Positions 12,721 to 24,053 of a stretch of DNA of 64,000 nt are shown piece by piece. The stretch is from contig JAMXDE010000044.1 of NCBI GenBank assembly GCA_026770025.1, positions 434,001 to 498,000 on the forward strand. The letters are read 5' to 3'. The first letter of the stretch is position 1. The number at the start of each line of letters is the position of its first letter. Source of the stretch: Craspedostauros australis (Eukaryota > Bacillariophyta > Bacillariophyceae > Mastogloiales > Achnanthaceae). The position numbers were made by a program, and so were the translations under genes. The notes under the pieces were generated by a model that ran no database searches, was not told the DNA's origin, and was given only the letters and a program-made list of their open reading frames with translations.

Positions 12721-15114
12721 CTAGTCCGAGACCTGGGCTGGGGAGATGTTCTCGTCTCCCACAACCTCCTCCCCTTGGAAGAACTTCTCCAGCAAGGCAA
12801 CCACTTTCAGGCGGACGTTGCCACTGCTGTGCACCCGCAGACCCTCCAGGAGGTTGATTCCATCATGTTCATCGATGATGATTTCCCAGCCACAGCCGAC
12901 TCTGTTGCTCACCTCCATGAACTTCTCGAATGTGTCCAGAAGGACCATCAGCACCTTCTCATCGTGGCTGGCGGTGGACAGAGCCTTGCACAGTGGTTGG
13001 AGGGCATTGAGCTCGACGAGCCGTTGGATGTGATTGTCGTTGCCAGTGGTGGCTGCCTTGCAGATCACGTACAATGTCTCCTTGCGGATCTTCCATGACG
13101 CATCAGATGCCAGCCCGATCACGGTTCTCATCACTCCCCGCTCCCCGCGCAGCTTGTTGATCTGATCGTGCGTTCCAGCGGCGATGTTGGACAGCAACCA
13201 GCAGGTCTGCTGTTTGATGAATTCCTGTGTGATGTCGAATGGTGTGCGGCATGGTGCGTGTGTGATGATGTGACGAGCGGTGTGATTGTGAGTGTGACCA
13301 TTTGTGTGAGTGTGAGCACGAGTAAATTGTGGTTGGTTTGAAGATCATTGACACAGCGACAGCCAAAACGACAACAAGGACGACACCAAAAGGCAAAGAC
13401 GACAGGCAATTCATTGCACTAATCCGCCCGCCGTCATATTGTCACCGTCAGGCAATCGTTGCCATTTCAGTTCAGCGAGAGCATTGTTGGACACTTACCT
13501 GTGGGCGTTCCAGCAGCATCTTGGCATGCTTCAGAACTCCCGCATTCAGCACCGTTTGCGTCTGCATGTCGTTGCCTGTGACGAAGTTACCCAAGCATTG
13601 GACAGTTGGTGCGACGATTGCCGACGACGGATGCTCCAACAGTCCCACGAGTGCGTGCGTGATGCCGCTGTCCATCACCTTCTGGATGCTTCCGTCTTCG
13701 CCGCCGCTGATGTACGACAGGCCCCAGATGGCGTGCACCTTCACGTCCTTCTTGCATTCTATGTCCTTCTTGCATTCTATGCCAACAAGCAGGCATGTCA
13801 ATGGCTTGATGACTTCTTGAATGATCTCCAGGCTTGGTGCTGGCTTTCCACTGCAGAGCTTGGAGATGGCCCAAGTCACGCTGGCCAAGAGCGACAAGTT
13901 AGCTGGAAAATAGATGTTTCGGATCATCGGCGTGAGGACTTGCTGCTGCAAGAGGGAGTCTCTGTCGGCTGGGTTGTTGCCAGCAATGTTGCCGAGCGCC
14001 CGAAAGCACTGTTCGCGGATGTCGGCGTTGGCGTTGCCCATGTGCTTGATGAGGGATGAGACAACGCCGCTCTGCACAGCGATGTTGGTATGGTGAGTGG
14101 AACTGCAAGGTGGAGATCATCGTGATCGTCATCGTGATCGTCATCGATATCGTCGTTGCATTTTGTATGTGGTGGTGATTGTTGCAGCGGTTGCGAGTAT
14201 CATCGTTGCCATCGCGGGAAAAGAGAAGATGAAGTGAGATTGATTGCGAAATGTCATAAGAGTCAGGACAAATGGAGAGAGACATCAATATCCACTCTCC
14301 ATCATGAGCGCGTGGTCGTTTCGTCGTTCATTGAACATCCATCGCGTGCATCCGAGCATGCGAAATGAAAATGGAGGTGTACGTCCATTCTGCTTCGAGC
14401 CATCATGCTCGCACATTGCGCCGTCGTCAATAATATCCCTACTTACGTGATGTTTGTCAACGCCCACGCGGCTTCGAACACGAGATCAGCCGGTGCTTCG
14501 TCGTCGCTCATGTACTGCACGAGGAGCTTCATGGCTCCAAACTCCACCACCTGATGCACTGGCAGGTTGTGCTCCGATAGCAGTCGACAGATATTTTTGA
14601 CGCACTGGATTCTGATTTGTTCCGTGCAGCCTGGATTGCGGAGAGATGTCATGATCTGTGGCAAGTCAGCGACAGTTGGTGTCGTTGCAACTGCGCCGGT
14701 CGATTCCATGGTTGCAGGTTGCGATGCGGACGCGGCTGGGGTGCGTGTGCGGCGCTTGCTCATCTTGTCCTCCTTCTTCTGCTTGCGCAGCATGGTTCTT
14801 GTTTCCCGTCGACGGCGACTTTCCGCCAGGTTAGCTCTTGCTACCTTGATAGCCTTGCGTTGGTCTGCGCCATCGTCGTTGTCATCAGTTGGTTGGTTGG
14901 TTGGTTTGATTGTTTGTTTGTTTGATCGTTGATGCGAAAGGGATGGAAAGTGTGAGAAGGGCTTGCTTATCAGTTGTTCATCTTCCTGGATTGATTGTTC
15001 GATCGTTGCGTTGTTCAAAATGAGGAGCGTTCATCACACAGATGCTTGTTGCCATTCCAACAGACAGTAGCAAACGCAAAGACACACATACATACCTGCG
15101 CGTGCTGAGATCAT
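12721..15114 (-). CDS. Importin alpha (karyopherin alpha), four exons proposed
   Basis: Exons 2-4 are well supported: about 14864-14447, 14102-13499 and 13224-12721, with GTAAGT donors. An N-terminal IBB domain (AESRRRRETRTMLRKQKK, then MSKRR) is followed by Armadillo repeats containing the family words AAWALTNI, FRALGNIAG, WAISKLC, WGLSYIS and WLLSNIAAG. The protein binds classical nuclear localisation signals and pairs with importin beta for nuclear import. The exon 2/3 junction is fixed by phase: AC|T gives TNITSTHHTNIAVQSG, aligning with the family's TNIASGT…SGAV segment. The first exon is less sure. A 19-base exon at 15114-15096 (GCCACCATG context, then GTATGT) joins in phase to 14864, giving MISARADQRKAIK and a 514-residue protein. 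No in-frame ATG exists in exon 2, so some upstream exon is required. Confidence 0.88.
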
Positions 15115-16205
15115 GGTGGCTAGTGTTGTTGTTGTTGTTGCTGCTGCTGCCGCTGCTGGTTGTGGGCGAGTGAGAATGTGGGGGATGAGATTCTCTCTGT
15201 TTTGTGGTTCTGGACTTTGTGGTTCTGGACTTTGTGGTTCTTGACTTTGTGGTTCTTGACTTTGTGGTTCTTGACTTTGTGATGGCTTCACGTGTGGCCG
15301 CAGTTGCAGTTGTGACTGTGGTGATGGGCGCAGATGGTGATTCCGATTCTGATTGGTTTGATTGATTTGATGTGCGAGGAACCAAGTGCTGGATTTGAAA
15401 TTGATGCGGACTTGGGAGAGGTGGTTTGGCCATACTCCAAAAACAAACGGCCGCCTCGCCAACGGGCGGAAGATACATGATACTCCAGCAACGAATGTAA
15501 CATTGATTTTTTAACCGTCGGAGCCGATCGGCACACCCCTCACGATCGGTTACATTTGGTTACAATTGGTTCCAGATTTTGGATCCATTTTTCCCGATCT
15601 CAGACTTGAATCTGAAGACACTCAATCGAACATCTCTTTGCATCTTCGTAAACTTAAGAGCCAGGGTTATCCAGGCAAGTAATAACATTATCTTGTTGTT
15701 ACTACTATCCCGTCGATCTTGATGTGTTTGTTGACCCCCTTGGTGTGATCTCGAATGAGTTTGGAACGTTTGTTGTGATGAACGACGGTTATTTGACGTT
15801 AAGTTATTGGCGTGAACTGAATCCTCAAACACGAGCACATGAAGATCGAACCGTTGAATTGACTCGTGTGACTACTACAGTGAAGCGTCACACAAAGCGA
15901 AAACAAAGGGTAACGTGGGTGACAACTCGGTCTTCCCTCTCTTTCTCTGCCATCTTTTGCATCCAGCGATCTGTCCACCAACGTCAAGATCGTCGTGCGT
16001 TTCTCCCGTCGGAGGGAAGCAAATTCTCCTGCTTCAAACTCCGGCTGCTGTTCCACTTTCGCCTCCACTCTCAGTCTCATCTTCCTGTCAGAGCTGCAAA
16101 GTCTCCTTCGAGAGGAAGAGAGAAAGAGAGAGAGTATGGTATTTGCACGTAGTATACGTGTATCATAATAGTACGAGCCCGCAACCACACATCCTGAGAG
16201 CAGAG
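15115..16205. promoter_or_regulatory. Shared upstream region of divergent importin alpha and SET genes
   Basis: About 1.1 kb separates the proposed importin alpha start (minus) from the SET gene start (plus), so both promoters should lie here. It holds the 15-bp repeat and no convincing gene. No core promoter motif was identified. Confidence 0.4.
15201..15280. repeat. 15-bp tandem repeat, about five copies
   Basis: The unit tttgtggttct(g/t)gac repeats about five times; the first two copies have ggac and the last three tgac. It lies just upstream of the proposed first importin alpha exon, in the region shared with the SET gene. On the minus strand it would read Lys-Ser-Arg-Thr-Thr repeats, but no gene is supported there. 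Confidence 0.9.
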
Positions 16206-17729
16206 ATGATGTTCCGCGGATCACGCCAGCAGGCAAGGACGATGAATTCGCTTGGCCGCAACGCCGTTGCCAAACGAAGACATCAGAGCAGCCATCGTCT
16301 GATATTCTTCACGGTCATCGGTGCGTTGGTGGTCACCATCATTGGCATCGTGCTCACAGCTCAGAACACCGTGCTCGATGGTGCGGAGTCGCTTCAGTTC
16401 AACCAGCACGCCTTGCAGCAGGAGGATGGGGACATGCACCGTGATCGTCTGCGGCATGGTGCACAAAAGGCAGAGCGAACGAATGGCAATGATATCATCG
16501 AGATCGCACCCAAAAAGCAATCCGATCCGCTCATGCTGCGCTCCAGCATCAAGACGAATCTCTCGGACGATTTCTTGCTGGATGAGATCGTCAAATGGAT
16601 GAAATCAAACGGCGCCGACATATCGAAGAAGCTCGAGGTCCGCCGTGCCAATCCAGACGACCCAACGTCGGTGCGCGGCGTGTTCGCCAACCAGGACATG
16701 GAGAAGGGCGAGACGCTCTTCACCATCCCGTGGAACGCCCTCGTACATCCCAAACTGACTCATCGCAAGGATGGAAGCATAAATCACAGCGGCGACTACT
16801 GCGAGACCATCGAGCTCGTGTACAGGGACATGAAGTCGCCGACGCCGACACCGTACGGTGAATACATGAAACGTCAGCAACGGAACTACCTGCCGACGAT
16901 GTGGTCGAAGGCAGGCAAGTCCTTGCTGCAGGAGGTGCTTGGCAAGCGCTTGTCGCCATCCAACGAACTCGACACGCATTTGAAACACAAATACTACGAC
17001 GAATGTGAAGAAACGCAGGAGGAGCTGATGAAAGAAGCCGGTTATGACGAGGAGCTGTACGATCACGCCGTCATGATGATCGAATGCCGCGCCGACGATG
17101 AGCTCATGGTGCCGCTGTACGATCTGCTGGCTCACGGCAACGGGCCTCGGCACAACACGCGACACAACGTCCATTACGGTCGCACGTTCAAGCTGGAAAC
17201 GAATCAATTCGTCGAGGCCGGGCAGGAGCTCATCAACTCCTACAATCAGTGCAGCAATTGCGGCGACTGGGCGGACAGCGTGACCACACCGGAGATGTTC
17301 CGCACGTTCGGTTTCGTTGAGAATTACCCGCAGCGGTACACCATCCGCGATCGGGTGGACGACGAGTATCGCATCAAATTCGACATCCTCCTCAACGACG
17401 ACACCAACGAACTGGAGGCCAAGTTCTTGGTCCCGCTTTCCAAAGATGGCGTGACCTTCATGCGCACCGAGTTGCGGCGATTGCAAAGCATCGCGCGACC
17501 GGAGCAGAAACCCGAGACGATGCCCATCTGGGAATGGGATGGCACGTGGCAAATGAAGGAGGCCTACGAACGTGCCTTCGAAGCGGCATTGGAGAAGGCC
17601 AAGACGACGAAGCTGTCGGAGGCAGTTTGGACGAAGACCAAACGAGCATGGCTGCGCCAGCCGTTCGAGTCGTACCGTCACGCAATGGAAGAGGAAGATG
17701 AGAAAGCGTCTGCTGCTTCCGGCGATTAA
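16206..17729 (+). CDS. Membrane-anchored SET-domain protein (SETD3/Rubisco-LSMT-like)
   Basis: A single exon of 507 residues starts at the ATG ATG at 16206; upstream in-frame codons lack a better ATG. Residues 32-52 are one hydrophobic segment after an Arg/Lys-rich head, predicting a type II or signal-anchored protein. The SET region spans about 142-370. Its start is the RGVFANQDMEKGETLF strand and its end the pattern INSYN…TFGFVENY, the SAM-binding NS-Y core of the SETD3/RLSMT class. It contains the class's helical insert with the PYGEYM and LPTMW words. A basic helical C-terminal part follows (about 400-507). The expected activity is protein lysine or histidine methylation; the substrate is unknown. 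A membrane anchor is unusual for this class and could place it in the ER/Golgi or a plastid envelope. Confidence 0.85.
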   Translation: MMFRGSRQQARTMNSLGRNAVAKRRHQSSHRLIFFTVIGALVVTIIGIVLTAQNTVLDGAESLQFNQHALQQEDGDMHRDRLRHGAQKAERTNGNDIIEIAPKKQSDPLMLRSSIKTNLSDDFLLDEIVKWMKSNGADISKKLEVRRANPDDPTSVRGVFANQDMEKGETLFTIPWNALVHPKLTHRKDGSINHSGDYCETIELVYRDMKSPTPTPYGEYMKRQQRNYLPTMWSKAGKSLLQEVLGKRLSPSNELDTHLKHKYYDECEETQEELMKEAGYDEELYDHAVMMIECRADDELMVPLYDLLAHGNGPRHNTRHNVHYGRTFKLETNQFVEAGQELINSYNQCSNCGDWADSVTTPEMFRTFGFVENYPQRYTIRDRVDDEYRIKFDILLNDDTNELEAKFLVPLSKDGVTFMRTELRRLQSIARPEQKPETMPIWEWDGTWQMKEAYERAFEAALEKAKTTKLSEAVWTKTKRAWLRQPFESYRHAMEEEDEKASAASGD

Positions 17730-18869
17730 GGTGAATGGAATACAGGCCTTCTGGAGAGCACGAGCGGTGGAAAATAGAGCGCTGAAGCTGCAGGAGACAC
17801 GAGGGTGCGGTTGTGATGAAGTACTGGTGAATCCGAGCGAGATTCTTCGTGCGGAGTTGTGTGAATAGTGGGATAAAACGTACGTGGAGTATAGCATATA
17901 TTGCGATGATGATCCAGACCGGCGGCAGTTGGCAATGGCGTCTTGAGGAAAGTAGAGTGGAGTAAAGTAGAGTAGAGTACTCTTCTCTACTCTAAATACA
18001 TGCTCCTATCCATGCGCATTCGGTGGTTTGCGTCCCAATACTCGCCACTCTGTGGACGTGATCGATTGCGGCCTGAAAAACGCATCGAATCCTCGTGATT
18101 GGGCCACAATGCAATGCCATTCCGCGCATCATGCGTGAAGAAGCAACAGCACGATATATCAACAGATCACCCATTCATGTCGCTTCCTATCCATTATCTC
18201 TGATGGCGCATTGGAGTGCTCTGGGTTGGGTTGGTGTTGCTGAAGCAGCCCAACATGCCAGCGCAGCTCTGAGGGCATCGACCCACAGCAAGGCAGAGAA
18301 GGTCGCGTGCTCCTCCAGTCGTGGACACAATCTTATCACCATCTGTCATCATCCACAAGCATCAAGGATGGACAAGATGTCGTTGATTTCAAAGGTGCTG
18401 CAACATTCGAGAGGGCTCCCATTCTCCAGACGACACCGGCATCATCGCCTCAGCACGTCAGCAATCATCATGGAAGCAGAACAGGAGAGGGCATTGGCAG
18501 AAAGACACCATATCTGGGCTGTGAAGATCAACAACGAACTATCATCATGCGAGCTCCCATTTCCGACCTAACCCGACTCATCACCATGCGCAACAGCGTC
18601 AACAGAGCAAGTGCAGTGTCCAAAGCCCCCTCGTCGTTTGCAGCAGCAGCAGCAGCCGTGACACAGTCCCACAATGCAAGCGAAGGGCTGGGATCTTGTT
18701 CCTTTCCACGTTTCCATTTTTCCACTCTTCTGTCGCCATAAATTGCTTCTTTGGCCATTCATCCTTTCACTCATCCGCCGGACAACAGCAGCAACAACAA
18801 CAGCAACATCACCAGCCTCAATCCAAACACCACAAGCAAACACAAACACGAACACAAACGTTCACCGCC
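17730..18869. other. Intergenic; SET 3' flank and DUF6824 upstream region
   Basis: Near 17950-17992 there is a run of agtagagt words around the palindrome gagtactc (17975-17982) that could form a hairpin. From about 18520 the sequence starts to match the region before the second DUF6824 copy (23820 onward). No gene was recognised. Confidence 0.5.
18735..18777 (+). promoter_or_regulatory. Conserved upstream block, candidate core promoter
   Basis: A segment containing ccataaatt, cttct, cattcatcctttcactcatc lies about 100 bases before the ATG at 18870. It is matched at 24054-24095 before the second gene copy, while DNA on either side is less alike. Its position and the TA-rich ccataaatt core suggest a transcription start region; this is inference. 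Confidence 0.35.
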
Positions 18870-20354
18870 ATGAGCTTCTTCTCTGATACCGATGCCACCG
18901 GCGCCGCCGCTGGTCGGGATACTGCCCACCACCAGGACCTTCACGTTCACGACTTCTCCCTTGATGACTTGGATCGCATGGACGGCCTTGATGACACCGG
19001 TGGCCTTACTAGTTTTGGTGGCGATAAGGATGCTGAGGATGATGACGAGGATGAGTCGCTCTGCGAGTTCTTGAAGGAAGTGGCCTTCTTTCAGGACACC
19101 GGCTACAGCGCCGACCTTGATGCATCAATCCCCGTAATCCCTCGAGCATCCATTCATTCCCACAGCGCGGCAGCCACCGAATCGAACCCAAGGAATCATA
19201 GATACCCCAGCCTCCCTAAGAACAACGGCAACGGTGGCGTCGCATCCATGCCATCGGCATTGGCATCTGGATTCGACTCGGAGAGAAGCTCATCCGCATC
19301 CCGCACGGCAGCATCCGAAGGCCACAAGATGATGAACGATGCGACTGCTGCCGCGGTTTCCTCCATCTCATCCAGGATGATCTCAGGCAACGCGTCCGTC
19401 GACGCCGATGATGCCATTGCAGTAGTCTTCGACCCGACCCCGTTCTTCCGTCGCGACGACGAAGGGCAGCCCAATGCCAAGTGCGTTATCGATAATATCG
19501 ATGCCGCGGGCAGCTCGTTGTTCCAGAGCCACGGTCGTGTGAGCAGCAGCCAGATCAGCATCTCGATTTCAGAGGCCGACTACATGACCGACATGGATCA
19601 GACTACGAAGCCGGAGGGCGGACATGAAGAGCTGGGTCACAACATTGTTAACCATCCCGACTTCGTAGAGACGGGTGAAGGCGATGGTGACGCCAATGCC
19701 ACGAGACCCCGTCGCGTCTCGTGGAACAAGAGGTCATCATCAATCCAGCCACCTCCAGATGACACCGCGTCTGCGAACGATGTCGACACGCCACGAGAAC
19801 CCCCTGCCACGAGGAAGAGAAGGCCGCAAAAGTCATCGTCCACCAAGAGTCAGAACAGCACAAGCGCGCCACGACGGCGGCTCTCCATGGCAAGGGCGAA
19901 GCAAGAAGCGAGGAGGCCATCGCGTCGCCGACGCGAGGATGTCGAAGTCTCCCAAAGGATCTACGTCGAGATGGACAACCTCGATGTGCTCATGGGCCGC
20001 GGAGGCCGCAGCAACCACCACGAAGGCAACAACATCTACCGGAGGCGCGTCCTCGAACTGCAGCCCCGCTACAAGACGCTGTCGCACAAGGAAAAGACGA
20101 AGTGTTCTGCCGACGTCGTGAAGTGGGTCAAGGAAGGTGGTGGTCGCTTTCTGAGGCAGGACAAGACACGGGAGGACGGCAGCCAGTGGTACATCGTGCC
20201 CGACTCCATCGCACGCAACAAGGTCGCCCAGGCCCTTCGCGAAGACCATTCCGAGCATGGCAAGTCTATGAAGCGGTTGAAGGGTGCCAGACTGAAGGAG
20301 ATCGAGGCACCCAAGTTCAAAGAGTCGCCAAACGCATCATCAGATGCGGTCTAG
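18870..20354 (+). CDS. DUF6824-domain protein, long form, copy 1
   Basis: A single exon of 494 residues runs from the ATG at 18870 (context caccgccATGa). The N-terminal 360 residues are Asp/Ser/Asn-rich and look disordered. The DUF6824 domain is at about 371-457: LDVLMGRGGRSNHHEGNN, a basic helix, KCSADVVKWVKEGGGRFL, WYIVPD and KVAQALREDH. It is preceded by basic patches (ARRPSRRRRED, RKRRPQKS) that may be nuclear localisation signals. The domain is widespread in diatoms and a DNA-linked role is often assumed, but I know of no proven function. Its 3' end faces the minus-strand gene ending at 21031. The domain half is almost identical in DNA to the copy at 24175; the N-terminal half is not. 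Confidence 0.88.
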   Translation: MSFFSDTDATGAAAGRDTAHHQDLHVHDFSLDDLDRMDGLDDTGGLTSFGGDKDAEDDDEDESLCEFLKEVAFFQDTGYSADLDASIPVIPRASIHSHSAAATESNPRNHRYPSLPKNNGNGGVASMPSALASGFDSERSSSASRTAASEGHKMMNDATAAAVSSISSRMISGNASVDADDAIAVVFDPTPFFRRDDEGQPNAKCVIDNIDAAGSSLFQSHGRVSSSQISISISEADYMTDMDQTTKPEGGHEELGHNIVNHPDFVETGEGDGDANATRPRRVSWNKRSSSIQPPPDDTASANDVDTPREPPATRKRRPQKSSSTKSQNSTSAPRRRLSMARAKQEARRPSRRRREDVEVSQRIYVEMDNLDVLMGRGGRSNHHEGNNIYRRRVLELQPRYKTLSHKEKTKCSADVVKWVKEGGGRFLRQDKTREDGSQWYIVPDSIARNKVAQALREDHSEHGKSMKRLKGARLKEIEAPKFKESPNASSDAV

Positions 20355-21030
20355 GCAGAGTTGTGCTGAAACTCGCATCCTCCTTCTCGCACGCACGAAG
20401 AGATCTCTTCGTAGTGCAAGGGAGTGTTGTGGAGACTACTGATGCGCAAACATCTCCAGCGAGCAGGGCCATGGTCACACCGGACCATCACCTGCGATAG
20501 CGAATCGTCACGATGAATCCGTTTCACAACTTGGCTGGGCAAGAAAGAAAGACGTGTTGGCAGATCAGCGATTTGAATCAATGTGCTCATTCTGCTCGCA
20601 ACAGGCTCGAATGTGGAGTAGAAGGGGAACGCAGCGATGCAGCAGTATTTGGATGGGCTGACAATCAGCCCTACCATTTGCCAACTCTAGAGCCAGTCAA
20701 GGCCACAGCCAACGGAATGGACAGCCAATCAGTTTGGCTCTGCCGATCGAGCGAGGCTGCTCTGTACGACCTACCCGTAGTCTGTGTCGCACGCGCGATC
20801 AATAATGAAATGGGGTAAATTCAAGTGACGTGAATTGGAGCGAGCACACGCAAGAGAGAACATTGTGTCTTATTGAAATGGAATGGTATGTGCGTACGCC
20901 TTAGAACACAAAGTAGAGTATTAGCTCCCATCGCCATGCCGAGCGATGGTAGCTTACCAACTTGCCGTACGAGCCAGATGCCATAGATGTAATGAATTGC
21001 AAATCGCATCAATCCGACCAATCAGCAACC
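20355..21030. other. Intergenic between convergent DUF6824 genes, copy 1
   Basis: Convergent 3' flanks. Much of it matches 26065-26692, including the last about 100 bases (cccatcgccatgccgag…cgaccaatcagcaacctcag). About 140 bases near 20380-20520 have no clear match in the second copy. No gene seen. Confidence 0.6.
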
Positions 21031-22122
21031 TCAGTTGTTCCGACGCGCTGTGCGGATGGCCTGGGTGATCTTGCCACGCACACGTTCGGTGGGTGCCTCG
21101 TACCAAACCTTCGTGCGGTCATCGTAAGCGATGAAGCGGCCTCCCGCACGTGAGACGATTTGCATGATATCGAAGCACACCTGATGCTTGGCTTCTGTCT
21201 GACCGCAGCGCCTGTGTTCCGCCGCACGTTGCCGAGCGAGCCGCAGGAGCATCCGATTACCACAGTGGCGGTTGCTGCGGCTGCCTCGTCCGAAGAGCAC
21301 ATCCATCTCTCTAAGTTCCGTGATGGGAAGGGTCTTTGCGGAAGATTTGCGTGCAGCTTTCTTGGTCGCAGTCGTACACGTGCTCGTAGTCGTGCTCGTA
21401 CACGTATCTGTGGTCGCTGTTGTCGTTGTTGTCGCTGTCACCTTCACCGCAGCTGCTTTCATGGGCGATGACAAGCGCTGTGATGTGGAACCATCTTTCA
21501 CGTCCTCCGGGGTCCCGGTGGGAGACGATAGAACCGGCGATGCGAACGTGGGAAGTCGCATCTCCCTTCGGCATCGCTGTCGCATCATGCTTCTATTCTT
21601 CGGCGCATGTTCGTGGCGTACCCGTCCTCCACCGTATTGGTACGAGCCACCAAGTTCGGATGTCAGTGTTTGGTGGTGATTGGTGTTGTTGCAGTTGCGG
21701 CTGCTGCTGATGGAGATATCCGCGGAGATGAGATCCCGAGATACATCCAGATCAAAATCATTGGGCGGACCCAATCCAAGCATGAAGTCCAGTTCTTTCT
21801 CCGACAAGTCATCCCCCATGCCCTTTTGTCCGAACTGGAAGGGCTGGACTGGCGTGTCGTCGATGCCGTGACGGCAGCGAGTGAAACTGCCATCAGTAAC
21901 GTCACCGCCGTCGCCATCGGCTTCGGCATTGCCAGGAAGGCTTCGTGAAGCCTCGAGGAATGCACATCGTGTGCGCTTGCTCTTGAAGAAGCGAGGAGAA
22001 GATGCCAGAACGGCGCAATCCATGGATGCCTTGCAATTGCGAGAGTCGAGGATGGTGGACGGCGTCTCTCTCATCCAAGTACGCTTGTAGTCATCGTTGC
22101 TGTAGCATTCCTCATCATTCAT
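21031..22122 (-). CDS. DUF6824-domain protein, short form, copy 1
   Basis: A single exon of 363 residues. The ATG at 22122 is chosen because it matches the start of the copy at 27772. The C-terminal 91 residues (273-363) are the DUF6824 domain: MDVLFGRGSRSNRHCGNR, a basic helix, HQVCFDIMQIVSRAGGRF, VWYEAP and GKITQAIRTARRNN. The preceding region is Ser/Thr-rich with Thr runs and a short acidic segment (DDLSEKELDFMLGLGPPND). The protein ends with the domain, unlike the long form, which has a 35-residue tail. It is convergent with the long-form gene, so the pair may come from an older inverted duplication. Function unknown. Confidence 0.88.
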   Translation of the reverse strand: MNDEECYSNDDYKRTWMRETPSTILDSRNCKASMDCAVLASSPRFFKSKRTRCAFLEASRSLPGNAEADGDGGDVTDGSFTRCRHGIDDTPVQPFQFGQKGMGDDLSEKELDFMLGLGPPNDFDLDVSRDLISADISISSSRNCNNTNHHQTLTSELGGSYQYGGGRVRHEHAPKNRSMMRQRCRREMRLPTFASPVLSSPTGTPEDVKDGSTSQRLSSPMKAAAVKVTATTTTTATTDTCTSTTTSTCTTATKKAARKSSAKTLPITELREMDVLFGRGSRSNRHCGNRMLLRLARQRAAEHRRCGQTEAKHQVCFDIMQIVSRAGGRFIAYDDRTKVWYEAPTERVRGKITQAIRTARRNN

Positions 22123-23326
22123 CAGTGGTGGCTGCGAAGATACCAGTTGGGGAGATGATGCAGTCCGATTGGTATGATTTTGCGATGGATCAGTGTAGAT
22201 CAACGGAGCAACGAAGTGACTGTGTGCTCACCTTCGCAACACCGTTGGCACCTCAGTCTGCTCGTGGAGTATAGAGTACGTTGAGATCAATGGCTTGTGA
22301 CCTGATAGAACACGGTATGCTACTAACGAGCATGATGGAGCGGCGGATACTGTTCCGATCATGTGTCGCATACCTCTCTTCCATGATGGCAAACACGCAG
22401 TCTCGACACTCCACCAGGAGTGAGAGCGATCATCACGGAAGGATCCTGTTGTTGGTGGGTGTCAGCCGAAGCACGCAAAGATGTGATGGGGAATTGACAA
22501 ATTCGCTGTATGCATGACTCAGAAAGAATGAGAGAATGTCGTGGTCTCTCGAATCCACGATACGGGTATTCCTGTACTGGTATTCTTCCGTCCTTGTTGC
22601 GTGGTTGGGCTGTGTGGATAGTGAGGGTGTCCCGTTCATCCCTCCGTACATACTCTTGTGAAGAGCACGACAGCCAAATCGACATGATTCGAGCAGATCG
22701 CAAACAGTTTGAAAACACGCCGAAAGGAAGAAATACGAGAGATTGGACGACAAATAATCAGCAAGATGCACAAAAAGTTGAGAGAAACCACGCTTCGGAG
22801 GTCAAATCGGTCGGATGTGACTCCACAATCCACTGATCCGTGTTCGTCTGTTCCGTGTCGAAAGGCCCTTTGTATCATGATTTGCCGTTTCCTTCGTTGA
22901 CAAAATCAACAACACCAACCTTGACGATGACAGTGACAGTGACAGAAAAGAGAGAGATGCAAAATCGCCCTCTTCTCTTTTGTGTCGTCACCTCAAGGAT
23001 GACCACCACCATCAGCCACACAGCCATCATCAACAACAGCCACACAAACGATGATGACACGTTTTCCATTTTCAGGCGTGGATTCCAAAATGTCTCGTTG
23101 CAGTGTTCTGCGACTGGCTCGATGACCCAAGAACTTCATCGTGCTTGAACCAAGATTTAATCGCCAGACCTTGCCAACTCTGGGGTTGACTCGTGTTTCC
23201 TCACCCAACGCGCCAACGGACATGTTGACACCTTTCTGCGCGGTGCCATTGATTCCCGCCTCGCGGCCATGGAGATGCAGCATTGCGCTTTGGTGGTGGC
23301 ATGTTCGGTGTTGTTGCCATCTTGCT

Positions 23327-23348
23327 CCTTCCTTCCTTCCTTCCTTCC
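23327..23348. repeat. (CCTT)n microsatellite
   Basis: About five and a half copies of CCTT in unique DNA between the duplicated blocks. Confidence 0.9.
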
Positions 23349-24053
23349 GTGTGGGAGGTGAGATCGTTGGGTGGATCCGGCCAAACAGCACAAGGCAACA
23401 ACGCGACTTCGAGATTGAACTAGGTGGCACAGAACTTCTGATGCCCGAACGCGCGACAAAAGAAGAGGATGGATGTTCATGGTGCTCCATTCCAAACGTG
23501 GCCACAACCCCACCATCAGCTTTGCGCCTCGTGCACCAGTACCAGAGAAACAAGAGCTCGGTGTTTCCAAACGTCCGCTCACCATTGAGAAGGGAGGCGT
23601 CAACGCAAGGTGCCGCCACAATCAAAAGCGCTCACATTCCTTGGATCCAAGAAGCCAGGCTCGACCTTGAGTAGCCACAGTACCGACAACCACGACAACC
23701 ACGACAACAACGACAACAGCACCTCGGCAGCCACCATCTCAATCTCAACAGACAGCAATACTAACAGAGGAACACCAGGCAGATACTCCACCTTACATCT
23801 GAGTGCGATAACCCGACTGAACGAAGATCAACAACGAACAAGCATCATTCCCACTCTCCTTTCCTGTCCGACTCGTCAACGTTCGCAGCAACCTCGAGAG
23901 CAGCCACAGCGAGAACAGCAACAACAGCAACAACAGCCACTGCGATCATAGCTGGTGCCGCAACCACGACACAAACCACAACGAAAGACCGAGATCTTGT
24001 TCCTTGCCTCTCGCGACGATCAACATCTTCCCGATTTTGCAACTTTGTTGTTC

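Larger units (their letters stand above)
18520..22490. repeat. Segmental duplication, copy 1
   Basis: This block carries a plus-strand DUF6824 gene and a convergent minus-strand DUF6824 gene, with matching flanks. It recurs as 23820-27990. Upstream DNA (gaagatcaacaacgaac), both genes, the DNA between them (aatcaatgtgctcat; gtcaaggccacagccaa) and the downstream end (cacggaaggatc, tgttgttggtgggtgtc) are all shared in the same order. Indels of a few hundred bases differ between copies. Confidence 0.9.

Noticed and set aside
16605-17897. 430-codon minus-strand open frame opposite the SET gene
   Set aside because: It is antisense to a clear SET-domain protein, with Val/Leu/Arg-rich shadow composition and no domain.
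18696-18869. N-terminal extension of the long DUF6824 gene
   Set aside because: It would begin at TTG; the ATG at 18870 has good context and matches the second copy.
22123-22203. N-terminal extension of the short DUF6824 gene
   Set aside because: Starts at a non-ATG codon and is absent in the second copy, which starts at the equivalent ATG.
23141-23674. Overlapping open frames on both strands between the duplicated blocks
   Set aside because: Neither strand shows a domain or splice logic, and each weakens the other.
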